From Bradyrhizobium canariense (GTDB lineage: Bacteria > Pseudomonadota > Alphaproteobacteria > Rhizobiales > Xanthobacteraceae): DNA of 64,000 nucleotides. Below are positions 50,121-61,792 of the stretch, piece by piece. Position 1 is the stretch's first letter; every line of letters begins with the position of its first letter. The stretch spans positions 226,692 to 290,691 of the forward strand of contig NZ_JAFCKJ010000010.1 in NCBI RefSeq assembly GCF_018130465.1. The letters run 5' to 3'. Made by a program: the position numbers and the translations under genes. The notes under the pieces are model-generated. The model was not told the DNA's origin and searched no databases. It saw only the letters and a program-made list of their open reading frames with translations.

Positions 50121-53100
50121 ATGAACCTTTCATCGTTTATGGGCGCTGGCTGGACCCACGGTCCGCAGGTACTCTGCGACGAGGAAGGCGTCCTCCTGTG
50201 CCGAACCTCCCGCGAACGCATCGACGGAGAGCGACAGGTTGTGCTGGCCGTCGTCCCGGCGGCGGAGCATCCAACCCCGCAAAGTCTTGATCGGCTGGCG
50301 CACGAATTTGCGCTGAAGGACGAATTGGACAGCGCCTGGGCTGCCAAGCCGCTTGAGCTTGTCCACGATCGCAGCCGCACCATCCTTGTCCTCGAGGATC
50401 TCGGCGGCGAGCCCCTCACCTGGCTGGTACACACGCCCATGGAGACGGGGAGCTTCCTGCGCCTTGCGGCCCAGATCGCTGCGGCTCTGAGCAAGGTCCA
50501 CCAGCGCGGTCTGATCCACAAGGACATCAAACCAGCGAATATCCTGGTGAACCGCAGCAACGGCAGCGTCCGCTTCACCGGCTTCGGCTTTGCCTCGCGG
50601 CGGCCGCGCGAACGGCAGTCCTTGGCCGCGCCCGAGTCGATCGCCGGCACATTCGCTTACATGTCACCCGAGCAGACCGGCCGGATGAACCGCTCGATCG
50701 ATTCCCGAAGCGACCTGTACTCCCTCGGCGTCACGCTTTACCAGATGGCCACTGGCTCGCTTCCATTCGCAGCGTCCGATCCGATGGAGTGGGTGCACTG
50801 CCACGTCGCAAGAGAGGCGGAGCCGCCGAGCAAGCGATCCGGCAACGTCCCCGCTGCGGTTTCCGGGCTGATCATGAAGCTGCTCTCCAAGATGGCCGAG
50901 GAGCGCTACCAGACTGCGGCCGGCGCCGAGAGGGATCTGCAGCACTGTCTTGCGGAGTGGGAACTTCGGCACCGCATCGACGACTTCCCGCTGGGACAGC
51001 ACGACACGCCTGACCGGCTGCTCGTTCCCGAGAAGCTGTACGGACGAACGCGCGAACGCGAGACTTTGCTTGCTTCGTTCGAGCGCATCGTCAAGAGCGG
51101 CGTGCCGGAATTGGCGCTGGTCTCGGGATATTCGGGAATTGGCAAATCATCTGTCGTCAACGAGCTCCATAAGGTGCTGGTGCCCTCACGAGGGCTGTTT
51201 GCATCGGGCAAATTCGACCAGCACAAGCGCGACGTCCCGTACGCGACGCTCGCCAAGGCATTCCAGACCCTCGTTCGGCCCCTTCTGGGCAAGCCCGAGA
51301 CCGAGCTGAGCCAATGGCGCCTTGATCTGCTGAGCGCGCTCGGTCCCAACGGGCAGCTCGTCGTCGACCTGATCCCGGACCTGAAGGCGATCATCGGCGA
51401 ACAACCGCCTGTCCCTGAGCTGCCACTCCAGCACGCGCAGAGCCGCTTTCACCGCGTCTTCGAGCAATTCATCGGGCTGTTTGCCAGACCCGAACATCCG
51501 CTGGTGCTGTTTCTCGATGATCTGCAATGGCTCGATATGGCGACGTTCGAACTGCTCGAGGATCTCTCGACCAGGTCGAATCTGAAGCATCTGATGCTGA
51601 TCGGCGCGTATCGTGACAATGAGGTGGACTCCACTCATCCGGTCGTGCGCATGCGCGAGGCCATCAAGGCACGGGGCGGACGGGTCGTCGAGATCCGGCT
51701 TGCGCCGCTCGGCCGCAGACATCTCGGCCAGTTGCTTGCAGACGCGCTTCGCTGCGAACCGAGGCGTGCTGCGCCGCTGGTGCAGCTCGTGAACGATAAA
51801 ACGGGTGGCAATCCGTTCTTTGCCATCCAGTTCATGTTTTCGCTGGTCGACGAAGGACTGATCGCGTTCGACCATGATGCGGCGCACTGGTCCTGGGATC
51901 TCGATCGCATCCACGCCAAGCGATACACCGACAACGTCATCGACCTCATGCTCGGAAAGCTCACGCGGCTGCCCGTGGCAACGCGCACTGCCCTGCAGCA
52001 GATGGCCTGTCTCGGAAATGTTGCCGAGGTCGCCGTGCTCTCTATCGTCCTTGGCACGTCGAGTGAGCAGGTCCATGCGGACCTGTGGCCCGCCGTCCGC
52101 CAGGAATTCGTAGAACCCCAGGCCGACGCCTATCGGTTCGTCCATGACCGATTCCAGGAGGCGGCCTACGCGCTGATACCGGAGGAAGAACGCGCCTCGG
52201 CCCATCTGCGTATCGGCCGACTGTTCGCGGCGCGAACCTCGCCGGAAGCGGTCGAGGAAAACGTTTTCGAGATCGTGAGCCAACTCAACCGCGGCGAGGC
52301 CTTGATCACCGCGGCGGAGGAGCGGGTGAAGCTGGCGGAGTTGAACTTGTTGGCCGGCCGGCGCGCCAAGGCGGCGACCGCGTTCGGCATGGCACTCGCT
52401 CACTTCGCCCTCGGTGAAGCCATGCTGCCGAAGGATCGCTGGGAGCAGCACTACTCGCTCAGCTTCGCCCTGGCGCTGCAGCGGGCCGAATGCGAGTTCC
52501 TTGTCGGTGATCAGGCAACGGCGAAAACGCGCCTTGCCGAACTGGCGAACCAAGCGGCAAATCTGCCCGATCTCGCCGCCGTCACCCGACTTCGGATGGA
52601 GCCTGGCGACCGCGACGTCGAGGTTGCTCTCGCCTATTTGCATCGCGTCGGCATCACCTGGTCGGTGCATCCGACACCGGAGGTAGTCCGGCGCGAATAT
52701 GAGCGGATGTGGCGACAGATCGGTGAGCGCCCGATCGAGGCCCTGCTCGACCTGGCCCAGATGACCGATCCGGTCGCGCGCGGAACCATGGACGTACTCA
52801 CGGTCCTTGTGTCCCCCGCTTGGTACATCGACGAGAATCTGCGCCGTCTCATCATTGGACGCATGGCCAATCTGAGCATGGAATTCGGCAACTCTGACGC
52901 CTCGTGCCTCGCCTACATCGTGCTTGGTACCGTGCTTGGCCCCGACTTTGACGACTATGCCGCCGGCTACCGCTTCGCCCAGCTCGGCCTCGACCTCGTC
53001 GAACGACAAGGACTGGATCGGTTCAAGGCTCGCGTCTATCTCGGCTTCGGGAGCTGGACGCGCCATTTGAGGACAGGCCGTCCGTGGCTGCGGCGAGCCT

Positions 53101-56100
53101 TCGACGCCGCACAGCAGGTCGGCGACATCAACTACGCCAGCTTTACCCGACATCATCTCCTCACGCATCTTCTCGCCTGCGGCGATCCACTCCCGGGTGT
53201 GCAGCTGGAGGCCGAGGCCGGCCTCGATTTCGCACGCCGGGCGCGCGTTGATCTGGCGGTCGATCGAATTGCCGGGCAGCTCCAGCTTGTCCGGACGCTG
53301 CGCGGTCTCACCGCGAAGTTCGGCTGTTTCGATGACGCCGGATTCAACGAAGCCGAGTTCGAACATCGTCTTGAGGCAGACCCACGCCTGGAACAGGCCG
53401 GCTTCTGGTATTGGGTCCGCAAGCTGCAGGCATGTGTTCTTGCCGACGACCCGTGCGCGATCGCCGCGGCGGCGAAGGCCGATCAGCTGCTGTGGACGTC
53501 GAAGGCACTCTTCGATCGGGTCGAGTTTCACTACTATGCCGCTCTGGCGCAAGCCTCGTCGGGCGAAACCGCAGCCGACCTCGGGGGAGTCCTGCAGCCC
53601 GGCGCCCTGACCGTTCACCATCGCCAGCTTCAGCGATGGGCGGAGATCTGTCCTGAAGATTTTGCCGACCGCGCGGCTCTCATCACCGCGGAGATCGCGC
53701 GGCTTGAAGGTCGCGATCTCGACGCGATGCGCCTTTACGATCAAGCCATCGCCTCGGCCCGCGCGAACGGCTTTCCTCAGAATGAGGCGATCGCGAACGA
53801 ACTTGCAGGGCGCTTCTACGCGACGCGCGGGTTCGAGAAGATCGCGTATGCCTATTTGCACGATGCTCATTATGGATTTCTTCGCTGGGGAGCCGAGGCC
53901 AAAGTCAGACAGCTCGAACGTCTCTATCCTCGCCTCCACGTCGCGGAGGACAGCAGTCCCGTCGGCAGGCCGACCGTCCAGCAAATGGACGTCACCACCG
54001 TGGTGAAGGCGTCCCAGGCGGTCTCGAGCGAAATCGAATTGCCGAAGCTCATCGAGACACTGATGAAGATCGCGCTGCAGAACGCGGGCGCGGATCGCGG
54101 CCTGCTGATCCTGTCGCGTCAGAACGACTTCTGGATCGAGGCCGAGGGCCAGTCGAAGGGCGACGAGTTTGCAGTGGTGACGGAGCGGACTCCCCTCTCC
54201 GCGCCCGACTGCCCCGAGGCCTTGGTGCGCTACGTCATTCGTTCGCAAAAGCCTCTCATCATCGACGATGCGACCCGGCCTGATCCGCTTTGCGGCCAAG
54301 ACTATGTTCATCGCCGGCATCCGAGATCGATCCTCTGCCTGCCGCTCATGAAGCAGGCCAAGCTCACCGGGTTGCTCTATCTCGAAAACACGCTGACGAC
54401 CCACGCGTTCACGCCCGACCGTGTCGCAGTGCTCGACCTGCTGGCAGCGCAGGCTGCAATTTCACTCGAGAACACCCTCCTCTACCGTGACCTCCAGGAA
54501 CGTGAGGCCCGGATCCGGCGGCTCGTCGATTCCAACATCATCGGAATACTGTTCTGGGACGGCAACGGCGACATCAGCTACGCCAACGATGCCTTCCTGG
54601 GCATGACCGGATACTCCAGCCACGACCTGGTTTCCGGTGCGGTCCGTTGGAGGGACATAACTCCGGCCGAATACCGGGACGAGGACACGCACCGGATCGA
54701 ACACCTCCGGGCATGGGGTCAGACCGCGCCTCGAGAGAAGGAGTTCATCAGGCAGGACGGCAGCCGCGTTCCAGTCCTGATCGGCTCCGCCTCGATTGCC
54801 GGGTCGTCCGATCAATGCATCTCGTTCGTGCTCGATCTCACTGCGCGCAAGCAGGCGGAAGAGAAATACCGCCTGCTGATGGAGCAAGCGCGGGATGCGA
54901 TCCTGGTGCTCGATCAGAACGGGCTAGTGATCGAAGCAAACCGCACCGCCGAGGCCATGCTCGGGCGGCCCCGGGAGCAGATTGTCGGCGTCCCGTTCCG
55001 CTCCGTTCTGGATCCCGCGGGAGCGATCGAATTCGACAGCTTGCTTGCGCCGGGTTCGGCCGGCCTCCTGCAACTGCGTCTGGATGGTCCCGACGCAAGA
55101 GGTCTCGACGCGGAGCTGTCCGCCGCTCACGTATCGACCGGCGGCCAAGAGCTGATCATCGTCATCGCGCGCGATATCGCTCACCGCCTGCGCCTCGAGC
55201 AGCAGCTTCGCCAATCGCAGAAGATGGATGCGATCGGCCAGCTCACCGGCGGCGTGGCCCATGATTTCAACAACATCCTGACAGTCATCACGGGCACCAT
55301 ACAGATCGTGATCGATGGTCTTGCGGACCAGCCCGAGCTCGTTACCATCGCCCGCATGATCGACGGGGCCGCCACGCGCGGGGCCGATCTGACGATGCAA
55401 CTGCTGGCGTTCGCCCGCAAACAGCCCCTGCAACCGCGCGACATCGACGTCAACAACCTCATTGTCGATACCGCCAAGCTGCTGCGGCCGACGCTCGGCG
55501 AACATGTCGAGATCGGCGCGACGCTGCAAGCCGATGGATGGCACGCCCTGATCGACCCGAGTCAGCTTTCGACCGCCTTGATCAATCTGGCGGTGAACGC
55601 CCGTGACGCGATGCCGGGCGGAGGCAAGATAATCTTCGGCACCACGAATGCGAATTTCGACGCGAACAATTCCGGACCGGAGGGGCTTCTCGGCGACTTC
55701 GTCCTGGTCACCGTCAGCGACACCGGCACCGGCATTCCGCTCGCGATCCGGGACAAGATCTTCGAGCCCTTCTTCACCACCAAGGAGCTTGGCAAGGGCA
55801 CGGGCCTCGGATTGAGCATGGTCTACGGCTTCATCAAGCAATCCGGCGGTCATATCAGGATCGACAGTGAGGAAGGGCGCGGAACGACGATCAGTCTGTA
55901 TCTGCCGCGCTCGGTTCAGGCCGCGGCAGTTTCGCAGGCTGCGCCGAAGAGCGAACTGCAACGCGGGAGCGAGACCATCCTCGTGGTCGAGGATGACGAG
56001 TTGGTGCGCAACTACGTCGTGGCGCAGCTCAAGAGCTTCGGCTATCGCACGATCGCCGCCGCCAATGGTCCCGATGCACTCGTTCTGGTGAACCAGGGTG

Positions 56101-56357
56101 TGGCGTTTGACCTGCTCTTCACCGACGTCGTGATGCCCGGCGGAATGAACGGGCGCGAACTGGCCGAGACCGTCACCCGGCAGCGGCCCGGCGTGCCGGT
56201 GCTCTACATGTCCGGGTATCCGGAAGCCGCCATGATGCATGACGGCCGGCTGGACCCCGGCATCACCTTGCTGAGCAAACCCTACCGGCCGGCGGACCTG
56301 GCGCGTTCGATTCGTCAGGTTCTCGACTCGCGTGCGCGTCGCGAGGTCCCGAGCTGA
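50121..56357 (+). CDS. Giant hybrid sensor: degenerate Ser/Thr kinase, AAA ATPase, GAF, two PAS, histidine kinase, receiver
   Basis: 2078 residues from the ATG at 50121. In order: a Ser/Thr-kinase-like domain (about 10-290; [12 protein letters not shown] with His133, but the DFG site reads GFG at 154 and no lysine is seen in VVLAVV); an AAA/STAND-type ATPase (Walker [10 protein letters not shown] with Lys342, Walker [12 protein letters not shown] near 466); a long helical region to about 1280; GAF (1290-1455); PAS (about 1462-1575) and PAS (1580-1690); a histidine kinase with His1714 in GGVAHDFNN and DTGTGIP/GTGLGLS ATP motifs; and a receiver with Asp2002 in FTDVVMPGG. It should be a cytoplasmic multi-input hybrid sensor. 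Targets are unknown. A weak ribosome site leaves upstream starts (TTG 50025, GTG 49980) possible. Confidence 0.9.
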   Translation: MNLSSFMGAGWTHGPQVLCDEEGVLLCRTSRERIDGERQVVLAVVPAAEHPTPQSLDRLAHEFALKDELDSAWAAKPLELVHDRSRTILVLEDLGGEPLTWLVHTPMETGSFLRLAAQIAAALSKVHQRGLIHKDIKPANILVNRSNGSVRFTGFGFASRRPRERQSLAAPESIAGTFAYMSPEQTGRMNRSIDSRSDLYSLGVTLYQMATGSLPFAASDPMEWVHCHVAREAEPPSKRSGNVPAAVSGLIMKLLSKMAEERYQTAAGAERDLQHCLAEWELRHRIDDFPLGQHDTPDRLLVPEKLYGRTRERETLLASFERIVKSGVPELALVSGYSGIGKSSVVNELHKVLVPSRGLFASGKFDQHKRDVPYATLAKAFQTLVRPLLGKPETELSQWRLDLLSALGPNGQLVVDLIPDLKAIIGEQPPVPELPLQHAQSRFHRVFEQFIGLFARPEHPLVLFLDDLQWLDMATFELLEDLSTRSNLKHLMLIGAYRDNEVDSTHPVVRMREAIKARGGRVVEIRLAPLGRRHLGQLLADALRCEPRRAAPLVQLVNDKTGGNPFFAIQFMFSLVDEGLIAFDHDAAHWSWDLDRIHAKRYTDNVIDLMLGKLTRLPVATRTALQQMACLGNVAEVAVLSIVLGTSSEQVHADLWPAVRQEFVEPQADAYRFVHDRFQEAAYALIPEEERASAHLRIGRLFAARTSPEAVEENVFEIVSQLNRGEALITAAEERVKLAELNLLAGRRAKAATAFGMALAHFALGEAMLPKDRWEQHYSLSFALALQRAECEFLVGDQATAKTRLAELANQAANLPDLAAVTRLRMEPGDRDVEVALAYLHRVGITWSVHPTPEVVRREYERMWRQIGERPIEALLDLAQMTDPVARGTMDVLTVLVSPAWYIDENLRRLIIGRMANLSMEFGNSDASCLAYIVLGTVLGPDFDDYAAGYRFAQLGLDLVERQGLDRFKARVYLGFGSWTRHLRTGRPWLRRAFDAAQQVGDINYASFTRHHLLTHLLACGDPLPGVQLEAEAGLDFARRARVDLAVDRIAGQLQLVRTLRGLTAKFGCFDDAGFNEAEFEHRLEADPRLEQAGFWYWVRKLQACVLADDPCAIAAAAKADQLLWTSKALFDRVEFHYYAALAQASSGETAADLGGVLQPGALTVHHRQLQRWAEICPEDFADRAALITAEIARLEGRDLDAMRLYDQAIASARANGFPQNEAIANELAGRFYATRGFEKIAYAYLHDAHYGFLRWGAEAKVRQLERLYPRLHVAEDSSPVGRPTVQQMDVTTVVKASQAVSSEIELPKLIETLMKIALQNAGADRGLLILSRQNDFWIEAEGQSKGDEFAVVTERTPLSAPDCPEALVRYVIRSQKPLIIDDATRPDPLCGQDYVHRRHPRSILCLPLMKQAKLTGLLYLENTLTTHAFTPDRVAVLDLLAAQAAISLENTLLYRDLQEREARIRRLVDSNIIGILFWDGNGDISYANDAFLGMTGYSSHDLVSGAVRWRDITPAEYRDEDTHRIEHLRAWGQTAPREKEFIRQDGSRVPVLIGSASIAGSSDQCISFVLDLTARKQAEEKYRLLMEQARDAILVLDQNGLVIEANRTAEAMLGRPREQIVGVPFRSVLDPAGAIEFDSLLAPGSAGLLQLRLDGPDARGLDAELSAAHVSTGGQELIIVIARDIAHRLRLEQQLRQSQKMDAIGQLTGGVAHDFNNILTVITGTIQIVIDGLADQPELVTIARMIDGAATRGADLTMQLLAFARKQPLQPRDIDVNNLIVDTAKLLRPTLGEHVEIGATLQADGWHALIDPSQLSTALINLAVNARDAMPGGGKIIFGTTNANFDANNSGPEGLLGDFVLVTVSDTGTGIPLAIRDKIFEPFFTTKELGKGTGLGLSMVYGFIKQSGGHIRIDSEEGRGTTISLYLPRSVQAAAVSQAAPKSELQRGSETILVVEDDELVRNYVVAQLKSFGYRTIAAANGPDALVLVNQGVAFDLLFTDVVMPGGMNGRELAETVTRQRPGVPVLYMSGYPEAAMMHDGRLDPGITLLSKPYRPADLARSIRQVLDSRARREVPS

Positions 56358-56415
56358 TTGCCTCGGCGATCGGCGCTCCCTTCTGCCCGCTTTCACAGCG
56401 TGCCGCTCCCCTTCC

Positions 56416-57960
56416 TCAGTTTGCCCGCAGATGGATCACGTTCCACGACGCCGGCTTGAGCGTCGCCTGCAACCGTTCGCCGTCGAAGGTCACCCCCTGC
56501 AGCGGCACCGGCTTGATCTCGCCCGGCGCGTCCTTGGAATTCGTTGCCGTGAGATCATCGTGCCGGAGTTCAAGCCGCTCGCCGACCGTGAGCCGGCCGA
56601 AACTCCTGGCCGCGACGCTCACCTCCATCTCCTGCTCCAGATCCCGATTGAGCAGGAAGAGCGAGAGGCCGCCGCCGTCTTGCGCAACTGCCGCGATCTT
56701 GAGATACGGCACGTTCGGCACCGGAAAGGTCTGCTCCTGGGTACCGCGGGGATCGTAGTAGGATGAATCGTAGGTCTCCGACTCGACCTGCGTGCGCAGA
56801 ACGCTGCCGCGGCCGAACCGGCTCATATGCGCGAACGGGAAGAAGATGGTCTGGCGCCACGCGCCCCCGCCCGTCTCGGTCATGATCGGTGCGATGACGT
56901 TGACGAGTTGCGCAAGGCAGGCGACCTTGACCCGATCGGCGTGATTGAGCAGGGAAATGCAGGCGCCGCCGAAGGCGAGTGCGTCCTCCATCGTATACAT
57001 CTCCTCGAGGATTGGCGGTGCCACCGGCCAGCCCTCCTTCACCCGATCGGCGCGGCTGCGGCGCGTTCGATACCAGACGTTCCATTCGTCGAAGCTCAAC
57101 ATGAGACGCTTGCTGGAGCGCCGCTTGGCCGCAACCGCATCGGCCAAAGCGACGACCTCGTCGATGAACCTGTCCATCAGGTCGGCGCTCGCGAGAAACG
57201 AGGCCGTGTCCTGTCTGTAGTTGTTGAGATAGGTATGGAGCGAAATGTAGTCGACGTGATCGAAGGTGTGCTCGAGGACAGTATCCTCCCACTGGCCGAA
57301 TGTCGGCATGTTGCGCCCCGACGAACCGCATGCCGCAAGCTCGATGGTCGGATCCACCCATCGCATCATCTTCGCCGTTTCGCTCGCGACCGCGCCATAG
57401 GCAGCGGCGCTCTTGTGCTCCATCTGCCAGGGTCCGTCCATTTCGTTGCCGAGGCACCACAGCTTGATGTCGTGCGGCCTATCCCAGCCGTGTGCGCGAC
57501 GCAGGTCCGACCAGGCCGTTCCGCCCGGATGGTTGCAATATTCGACCAGGTTACGCGCAGCATCGCCGCCGCGGGTGCCGAGATTGACCGCCATCATCGG
57601 CTCGACGGCGGCAGCCCCGCACCAGTCCATGAATTCATTAGTGCCGAAGCTGTTCGGTTCCGTGCTGAACCAGGCAAGGTCCAGCCGCACCGGTCGCGTC
57701 TTCGGCGGACCAACGCCGTCCTCCCAATTGTATCCTGAGACGAAATTGCCGCCGGGATATCGGATCAGCGTCGGACCGAGCTCCTTCACCAGCGCGAGCA
57801 CGTCCTTTCGAAAACCCTTCTCGTCCGCGGTCGGATGGCCGGGCTCGTAAATGCCGCCATAGACGCATCGACCCAAATGTTCGACGAACGCACCGAACAG
57901 ACGAGGATCGGTGTGACCGATGGTGAAGTCGCGGTCGATCAGAACTCTGGCTTTCCTCAT
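56416..57960 (-). CDS. GH51 alpha-L-arabinofuranosidase
   Basis: 514 residues. GH51 features: FGAFVEHLGRCVYGGIYEPGHP at the N-terminus, the acid/base glutamate in CLGNEMDGPWQ and the nucleophile glutamate in LSFDEWNVWY, then a C-terminal beta domain. No signal peptide, so it works in the cytoplasm. It removes alpha-L-arabinofuranosyl units from arabinan, arabinoxylan or arabino-oligosaccharides. Its ATG overlaps the stop of the upstream ABC ATPase gene (ATGA), so it is the last gene of the transporter operon and probably trims the imported oligosaccharides. Confidence 0.94.
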   Translation of the reverse strand: MRKARVLIDRDFTIGHTDPRLFGAFVEHLGRCVYGGIYEPGHPTADEKGFRKDVLALVKELGPTLIRYPGGNFVSGYNWEDGVGPPKTRPVRLDLAWFSTEPNSFGTNEFMDWCGAAAVEPMMAVNLGTRGGDAARNLVEYCNHPGGTAWSDLRRAHGWDRPHDIKLWCLGNEMDGPWQMEHKSAAAYGAVASETAKMMRWVDPTIELAACGSSGRNMPTFGQWEDTVLEHTFDHVDYISLHTYLNNYRQDTASFLASADLMDRFIDEVVALADAVAAKRRSSKRLMLSFDEWNVWYRTRRSRADRVKEGWPVAPPILEEMYTMEDALAFGGACISLLNHADRVKVACLAQLVNVIAPIMTETGGGAWRQTIFFPFAHMSRFGRGSVLRTQVESETYDSSYYDPRGTQEQTFPVPNVPYLKIAAVAQDGGGLSLFLLNRDLEQEMEVSVAARSFGRLTVGERLELRHDDLTATNSKDAPGEIKPVPLQGVTFDGERLQATLKPASWNVIHLRAN

Positions 57961-58829
57961 GGTCTTCTCTCGGGTGCCCCGGGGCTGATGAGCTCGTTGA
58001 TGCTGAGAGACGGGTCTGGAGCAGCGTCGGCGACCTCAGGCAATAGCACGGCGTCGCGCAGCTGGCGCGTATAGGGATGCTGCGGCGCCTTCAGCACCGC
58101 TCGCGCATCGCCACTTTCGACGACGCGACCTTTTTGCATGATCATGATTCGGTCGCTGATGTAGTAGGCAGTCGCCAGATCATGCGTGACGTAGACGATG
58201 GATATCCCAAGATCGTCCCGCAGCCTCCTGAACAGGTTGACGATGGATATGCGCAGCGACGCATCGATCATGGACACCGGCTCATCGGCGACAATCAATT
58301 TTGGCTGGGCGAGCATTGCGCGGGCGATTGCGACCCTTTGAAGCTGTCCGCCGGACAGCTCATGCGGGTATCGATCGCGCACCTCCCTCAGCGAGAGGCC
58401 GACCTTGTGCAGCGCGTCATCAACCACCGCTTCGGCTGCCGGTTCGCCGGCCGCACCGGAGAACCGGCGCCGCGTCATGAACAGATATCGATCGAGCCGC
58501 TTCAGCGGGTTGAAGGATTCGAAGGGATTCTGAAAGATCGGCTGCACCTTGCGCATGAAGGCCATACGACCGGCGCTGCCGCTGATGCCGGCTAGGTCGA
58601 TGCCGTCGAGCACCAGCTTGCCGCTGGTCGGCGTTTCCAGATTCAGGATCATCCGCGCAAGCGTCGTCTTGCCGCTGCCGGATTCGCCGATGATCGCCAG
58701 GATCTCCGGTCGCCGGGCGGCAAGCTGGAAGCTCACCTGGTTCACAGCCGCAATCTTCTGTCTCGACAACAGCCCTCCCCGGACGAAGGACTTGCTGACC
58801 TCGGAGATGTCGAGCAGCAGATCGTTCAT
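57957..58829 (-). CDS. Oligopeptide/oligosaccharide-type ABC ATP-binding protein (DppF/OppF family)
   Basis: 290 residues. Walker A GESGSGKTTLARMI, signature LSGGQLQRVAIARA, Walker B LIVADEPVSMIDASLR and H-loop YVTHDLATAYYI. The RIMIMQKGRVVESGDARAVL segment is typical of the peptide/nickel family. Its start overlaps the DppD-type gene stop and its stop overlaps the arabinofuranosidase start, so all are translationally coupled. Confidence 0.93.
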   Translation of the reverse strand: MNDLLLDISEVSKSFVRGGLLSRQKIAAVNQVSFQLAARRPEILAIIGESGSGKTTLARMILNLETPTSGKLVLDGIDLAGISGSAGRMAFMRKVQPIFQNPFESFNPLKRLDRYLFMTRRRFSGAAGEPAAEAVVDDALHKVGLSLREVRDRYPHELSGGQLQRVAIARAMLAQPKLIVADEPVSMIDASLRISIVNLFRRLRDDLGISIVYVTHDLATAYYISDRIMIMQKGRVVESGDARAVLKAPQHPYTRQLRDAVLLPEVADAAPDPSLSINELISPGAPERRP

Positions 58830-59854
58830 GCCCGGCCACCCTGGTCGACGGCAAAGCAGGCAACGCGATGCCCGTCGTCGGCCTCCAGCATGGCTGGGAC
58901 CTCACGCCTGCAGATTTCGGTTGCGAGCGGGCAGCGCGGATGGAAGCGGCATCCGGACGGGGGATCGGCGAGATTTGGCGGGGATCCGCCAAGTCCCTCG
59001 CGAGGCGCGTCATCCCCGATGCGCGGAAGGCTGGAAATGAGATGCCTGGTATAAGGGTGCAGCGGCTTCCGGAAAATCCGCGCGGTTGCGGCCTCTTCGA
59101 CAAGGCGCCCGGCATACATGATGGCGAGGCGATCGGTGACGTGCGCATGCACGCCCATATCATGGGTGACGAACAGGACCGACGAGCCGGTCTCCCGCTG
59201 AATGCCACGCATCATGCCGAGCACCTCCTTCTGCACCACCACATCCAGTGCGGTCGTGGGCTCGTCGGCAATGATGAAATCAGGGCGGCAAATCGTTGCG
59301 AGGGCAAGCGTGGCGCGTTGACGCATGCCCCCGGACAGCTCATGCGGAAAGGCAGCCAGCACCGAAGCGTCCAGCCTCACGCGCTCCAGATGGGCGATCA
59401 CCTGCCGCTCAAACTGCTTTCGGCTGCCGCCGATATGCGGATATGCGAAATCGACGAACGCCGATCCGACCCGGCGGACCGGGTTCAGCACGCTCATCGA
59501 TCCCTGCATGATGTAGGACAGATTCCGCCAGCGGATCCGCGCCACGTCCGCTCGCGGCGCGCGCTGGAGTCCGCCATAGCCGGGCAGGAACGCGAACTCC
59601 ACGCTGCCGCCCACGATCTCGAGCGGCGGTCTGATCGCGCCTGCAATGCTCTTGATCAGCGTGGTCTTTCCGGAACTGGATTCTCCGGCAAGCCCGTAGA
59701 CCTCGCCACGGCGAACCGCGAAGCTCACTCCGTCGACGGCCTTGACGCCGCGTCCGACACCGAAAGGGCTGGTCCGGTATTGGGCGTGCAGGTCGCGCAC
59801 CCGGAGAATTGGCTGCTCCTGGCGCGGAAGCGGCTGCTCGGTGTTGGCGTGCAT
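58826..59854 (-). CDS. Oligopeptide/oligosaccharide-type ABC ATP-binding protein (DppD/OppD family)
   Basis: 342 residues. Walker A GESSSGKTTLIKSI (the usual GESGSGKS varied to SSSGKT), signature LSGGMRQRATLALA, Walker B FIIADEPTTALD, H-loop FVTHDMGVHAHV, and a C-terminal cysteine cluster region (GCRFHPRCPLATEICRREVP), typical of OppD proteins. The ATG at 59854 shares one base with the upstream stop (TGATG). Confidence 0.93.
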   Translation of the reverse strand: MHANTEQPLPRQEQPILRVRDLHAQYRTSPFGVGRGVKAVDGVSFAVRRGEVYGLAGESSSGKTTLIKSIAGAIRPPLEIVGGSVEFAFLPGYGGLQRAPRADVARIRWRNLSYIMQGSMSVLNPVRRVGSAFVDFAYPHIGGSRKQFERQVIAHLERVRLDASVLAAFPHELSGGMRQRATLALATICRPDFIIADEPTTALDVVVQKEVLGMMRGIQRETGSSVLFVTHDMGVHAHVTDRLAIMYAGRLVEEAATARIFRKPLHPYTRHLISSLPRIGDDAPREGLGGSPPNLADPPSGCRFHPRCPLATEICRREVPAMLEADDGHRVACFAVDQGGRA

Positions 59855-60717
59855 CACGAGGCCCCTCCGATACCCCAGAGGCGACTTCGCGGATCGATGT
59901 AGGCGTTCGCCGATACCGCGAGCAGGAAGAGCCCGATGAACGCCATGATCACCGTGACGGTGGGAAAGGCGATCCACCACCAGATTCCGGCCACCATGGC
60001 CGTGTGCTGGTTGGCCCAATAGATCATGCCGCCGATCGTCGGCGTGTTGATGTCGGTAAAGCCGAGCACCGCGAGCGTCACCTCGAGCCCGATCGACCAC
60101 ACCATGTTGTTCATGGTCGTAGAGAACACGACCGGCATGACATAGGGCAGATGCTCCTCGGTCAGGACTTCCCACGTGCTCATCCCGGAGAACAGGCCGG
60201 TCTGTGTGAATTCGCGCGCCTTCAGGCTCATGACCACAGAACGGATCAGCCGCGCGTCGTAGGCCCAGCCGAAACAGGCCATGATCAGGGCCAGCATCAG
60301 CCAGGAGATGCGGTCGCGCATCATGAAATAGAACAGCACCAGGATCGGCAGCAGGGGAATGACGATGAAGCTATCGTTCACCGACATCAGGGCGCGATCG
60401 ATCCAGCCTCCCTTGTAGCCGCTGACGAGCCCGACCACGAGCGCGATCAGGCGGCTGACCAGGGCGACAGTGCATCCGAACATCAGCGTGTTCCGGATGG
60501 CGAAGCTCAATTGCCAGAACACGTCCTGGCCACGCGATGTCGTGCCGAACCAGTAGACCAGCGATGGCGGCAGATCGGGCGGGACCACATACACGCTCTC
60601 CGGCGCATAGGGCGAGAAGCTCGCCAGCACGGACAGCAACAGAACGAAGGCAACCAGCACCGCCCCGATCCGGAATTCGGTGCTGTGGCGCAGCAGGTCG
60701 CGCAGGAGCATGGCCAT
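59854..60717 (-). CDS. Oligopeptide/oligosaccharide-type ABC permease (DppC/OppC family)
   Basis: 287 residues with about six membrane segments. FGTTSRGQDVFWQLSFAIRNTL is the family's N-terminal motif and MPYVMPVV-like TEEHLPYVMPVVFSTTMNN the EAA-type loop region. It pairs with the DppB-type permease. The start shares a base with the upstream stop (TGATG). Confidence 0.92.
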   Translation of the reverse strand: MAMLLRDLLRHSTEFRIGAVLVAFVLLLSVLASFSPYAPESVYVVPPDLPPSLVYWFGTTSRGQDVFWQLSFAIRNTLMFGCTVALVSRLIALVVGLVSGYKGGWIDRALMSVNDSFIVIPLLPILVLFYFMMRDRISWLMLALIMACFGWAYDARLIRSVVMSLKAREFTQTGLFSGMSTWEVLTEEHLPYVMPVVFSTTMNNMVWSIGLEVTLAVLGFTDINTPTIGGMIYWANQHTAMVAGIWWWIAFPTVTVIMAFIGLFLLAVSANAYIDPRSRLWGIGGAS

Positions 60718-61745
60718 CAGCTGATCTTCACCCGCGGGTCGAGCAGCGGATACAGGAGATCGATGGCGAGCACGCCGATCGACACGCCGAGGATCGAGAT
60801 GGTGGTGACGCCGAGGACAAGCCCGTAGTCTCCGGCATAGACGGCGTCGACCAGGAGCGAACCAAGACCGGGATAGCCGAACACCTTTTCGGTGATCACG
60901 GCGCCGTTGAAGATTCCGCCCAGCGACATGGCGAGCCCCGTCACCTGCGGCACGAGCGCATTGCGCATCACGTAGGATGTCAGGATGCGCCGGGGCCTCA
61001 CGCCGGCGAGCTCGGCATAGACGACGAAGTCCTCGGCCACGACATGGGACACCAGGGAGCGCATGCCAAGGAACCAGCTGCCCACGCCGATCAGAATCAG
61101 CGAGAGCGCGGGCAGGATCGCGTGCTGCAGCACGCTCAGAACGAATTCGGGCGTCAACGTCTGGGGCAGATTCATCGCCGATCCGCCGGAGATCGGAAGC
61201 ACCGGCCAAAGGAATCCGAACACGATCAGCAACAGCATTGCCAGAATGTAGTACGGGATCGGATGCAGCCCCATCGCGACCACTCCCATCAGCTTCAGAC
61301 CCTGACTCTGCCGGTAGTAGCCTGCAAGTCCACCGAGCAGGTTTCCAAGCCCCCAGGCGACGATGGTCGAAACCGCAAGGAGTCCCACGGTCCAGGGCAA
61401 TGCGCGTGCGATGAGGGTTCCGACGGGTGTTGGAAATGCCGACATCGAAGGACCGAAATCGGCGCGCAGGATCCGCTTCCAGAACTGGAGATATTGCTCG
61501 ACGGGCGTACCGCCGAGACCATAGAGCTCGCGCAAGGAATTGCGCATCTGCTCGATCGCGGCCGGCGCGGTGTTGCCGTAGGAGGTCACCGCCGAGATCG
61601 ACTGCTCGACGGGATCAATCGGCGAAGCATGGGTAACGACATATGCGATGTTGATGCCGATGAAGACCACGAGCAGAAACTGTCCGAGCCGCCGGCCGAC
61701 ATAGGCGAGATATCCGCTCATGGCAGCACCGGGGGTGCCCGACAT
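60717..61745 (-). CDS. Oligopeptide/oligosaccharide-type ABC permease (DppB/OppB family)
   Basis: 342 residues, about six membrane segments. YLAYVGRRLGQFLLVVFIGINIAYVVTH is the family's first helix, and the EAA-type loop lies around VVAEDFVVYAELAGVRPRRIL. The ATG at 61721 would remove eight residues and fits the family's normal N-terminus well, so the start could be either. It follows the binding-protein gene by 47 bases. Confidence 0.92.
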   Translation of the reverse strand: MSGTPGAAMSGYLAYVGRRLGQFLLVVFIGINIAYVVTHASPIDPVEQSISAVTSYGNTAPAAIEQMRNSLRELYGLGGTPVEQYLQFWKRILRADFGPSMSAFPTPVGTLIARALPWTVGLLAVSTIVAWGLGNLLGGLAGYYRQSQGLKLMGVVAMGLHPIPYYILAMLLLIVFGFLWPVLPISGGSAMNLPQTLTPEFVLSVLQHAILPALSLILIGVGSWFLGMRSLVSHVVAEDFVVYAELAGVRPRRILTSYVMRNALVPQVTGLAMSLGGIFNGAVITEKVFGYPGLGSLLVDAVYAGDYGLVLGVTTISILGVSIGVLAIDLLYPLLDPRVKIS

Positions 61746-61792
61746 CGTTCAGGCAGGTGCGGAAGATACGATCGCGCTTGTGTCATCGCGTT

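Noticed and set aside
51186-54404. A 1072-codon open frame on the minus strand inside the sensor kinase gene
   Set aside because: Low-complexity composition and no recognisable motif; the plus frame holds ATPase and GAF domains throughout this stretch.
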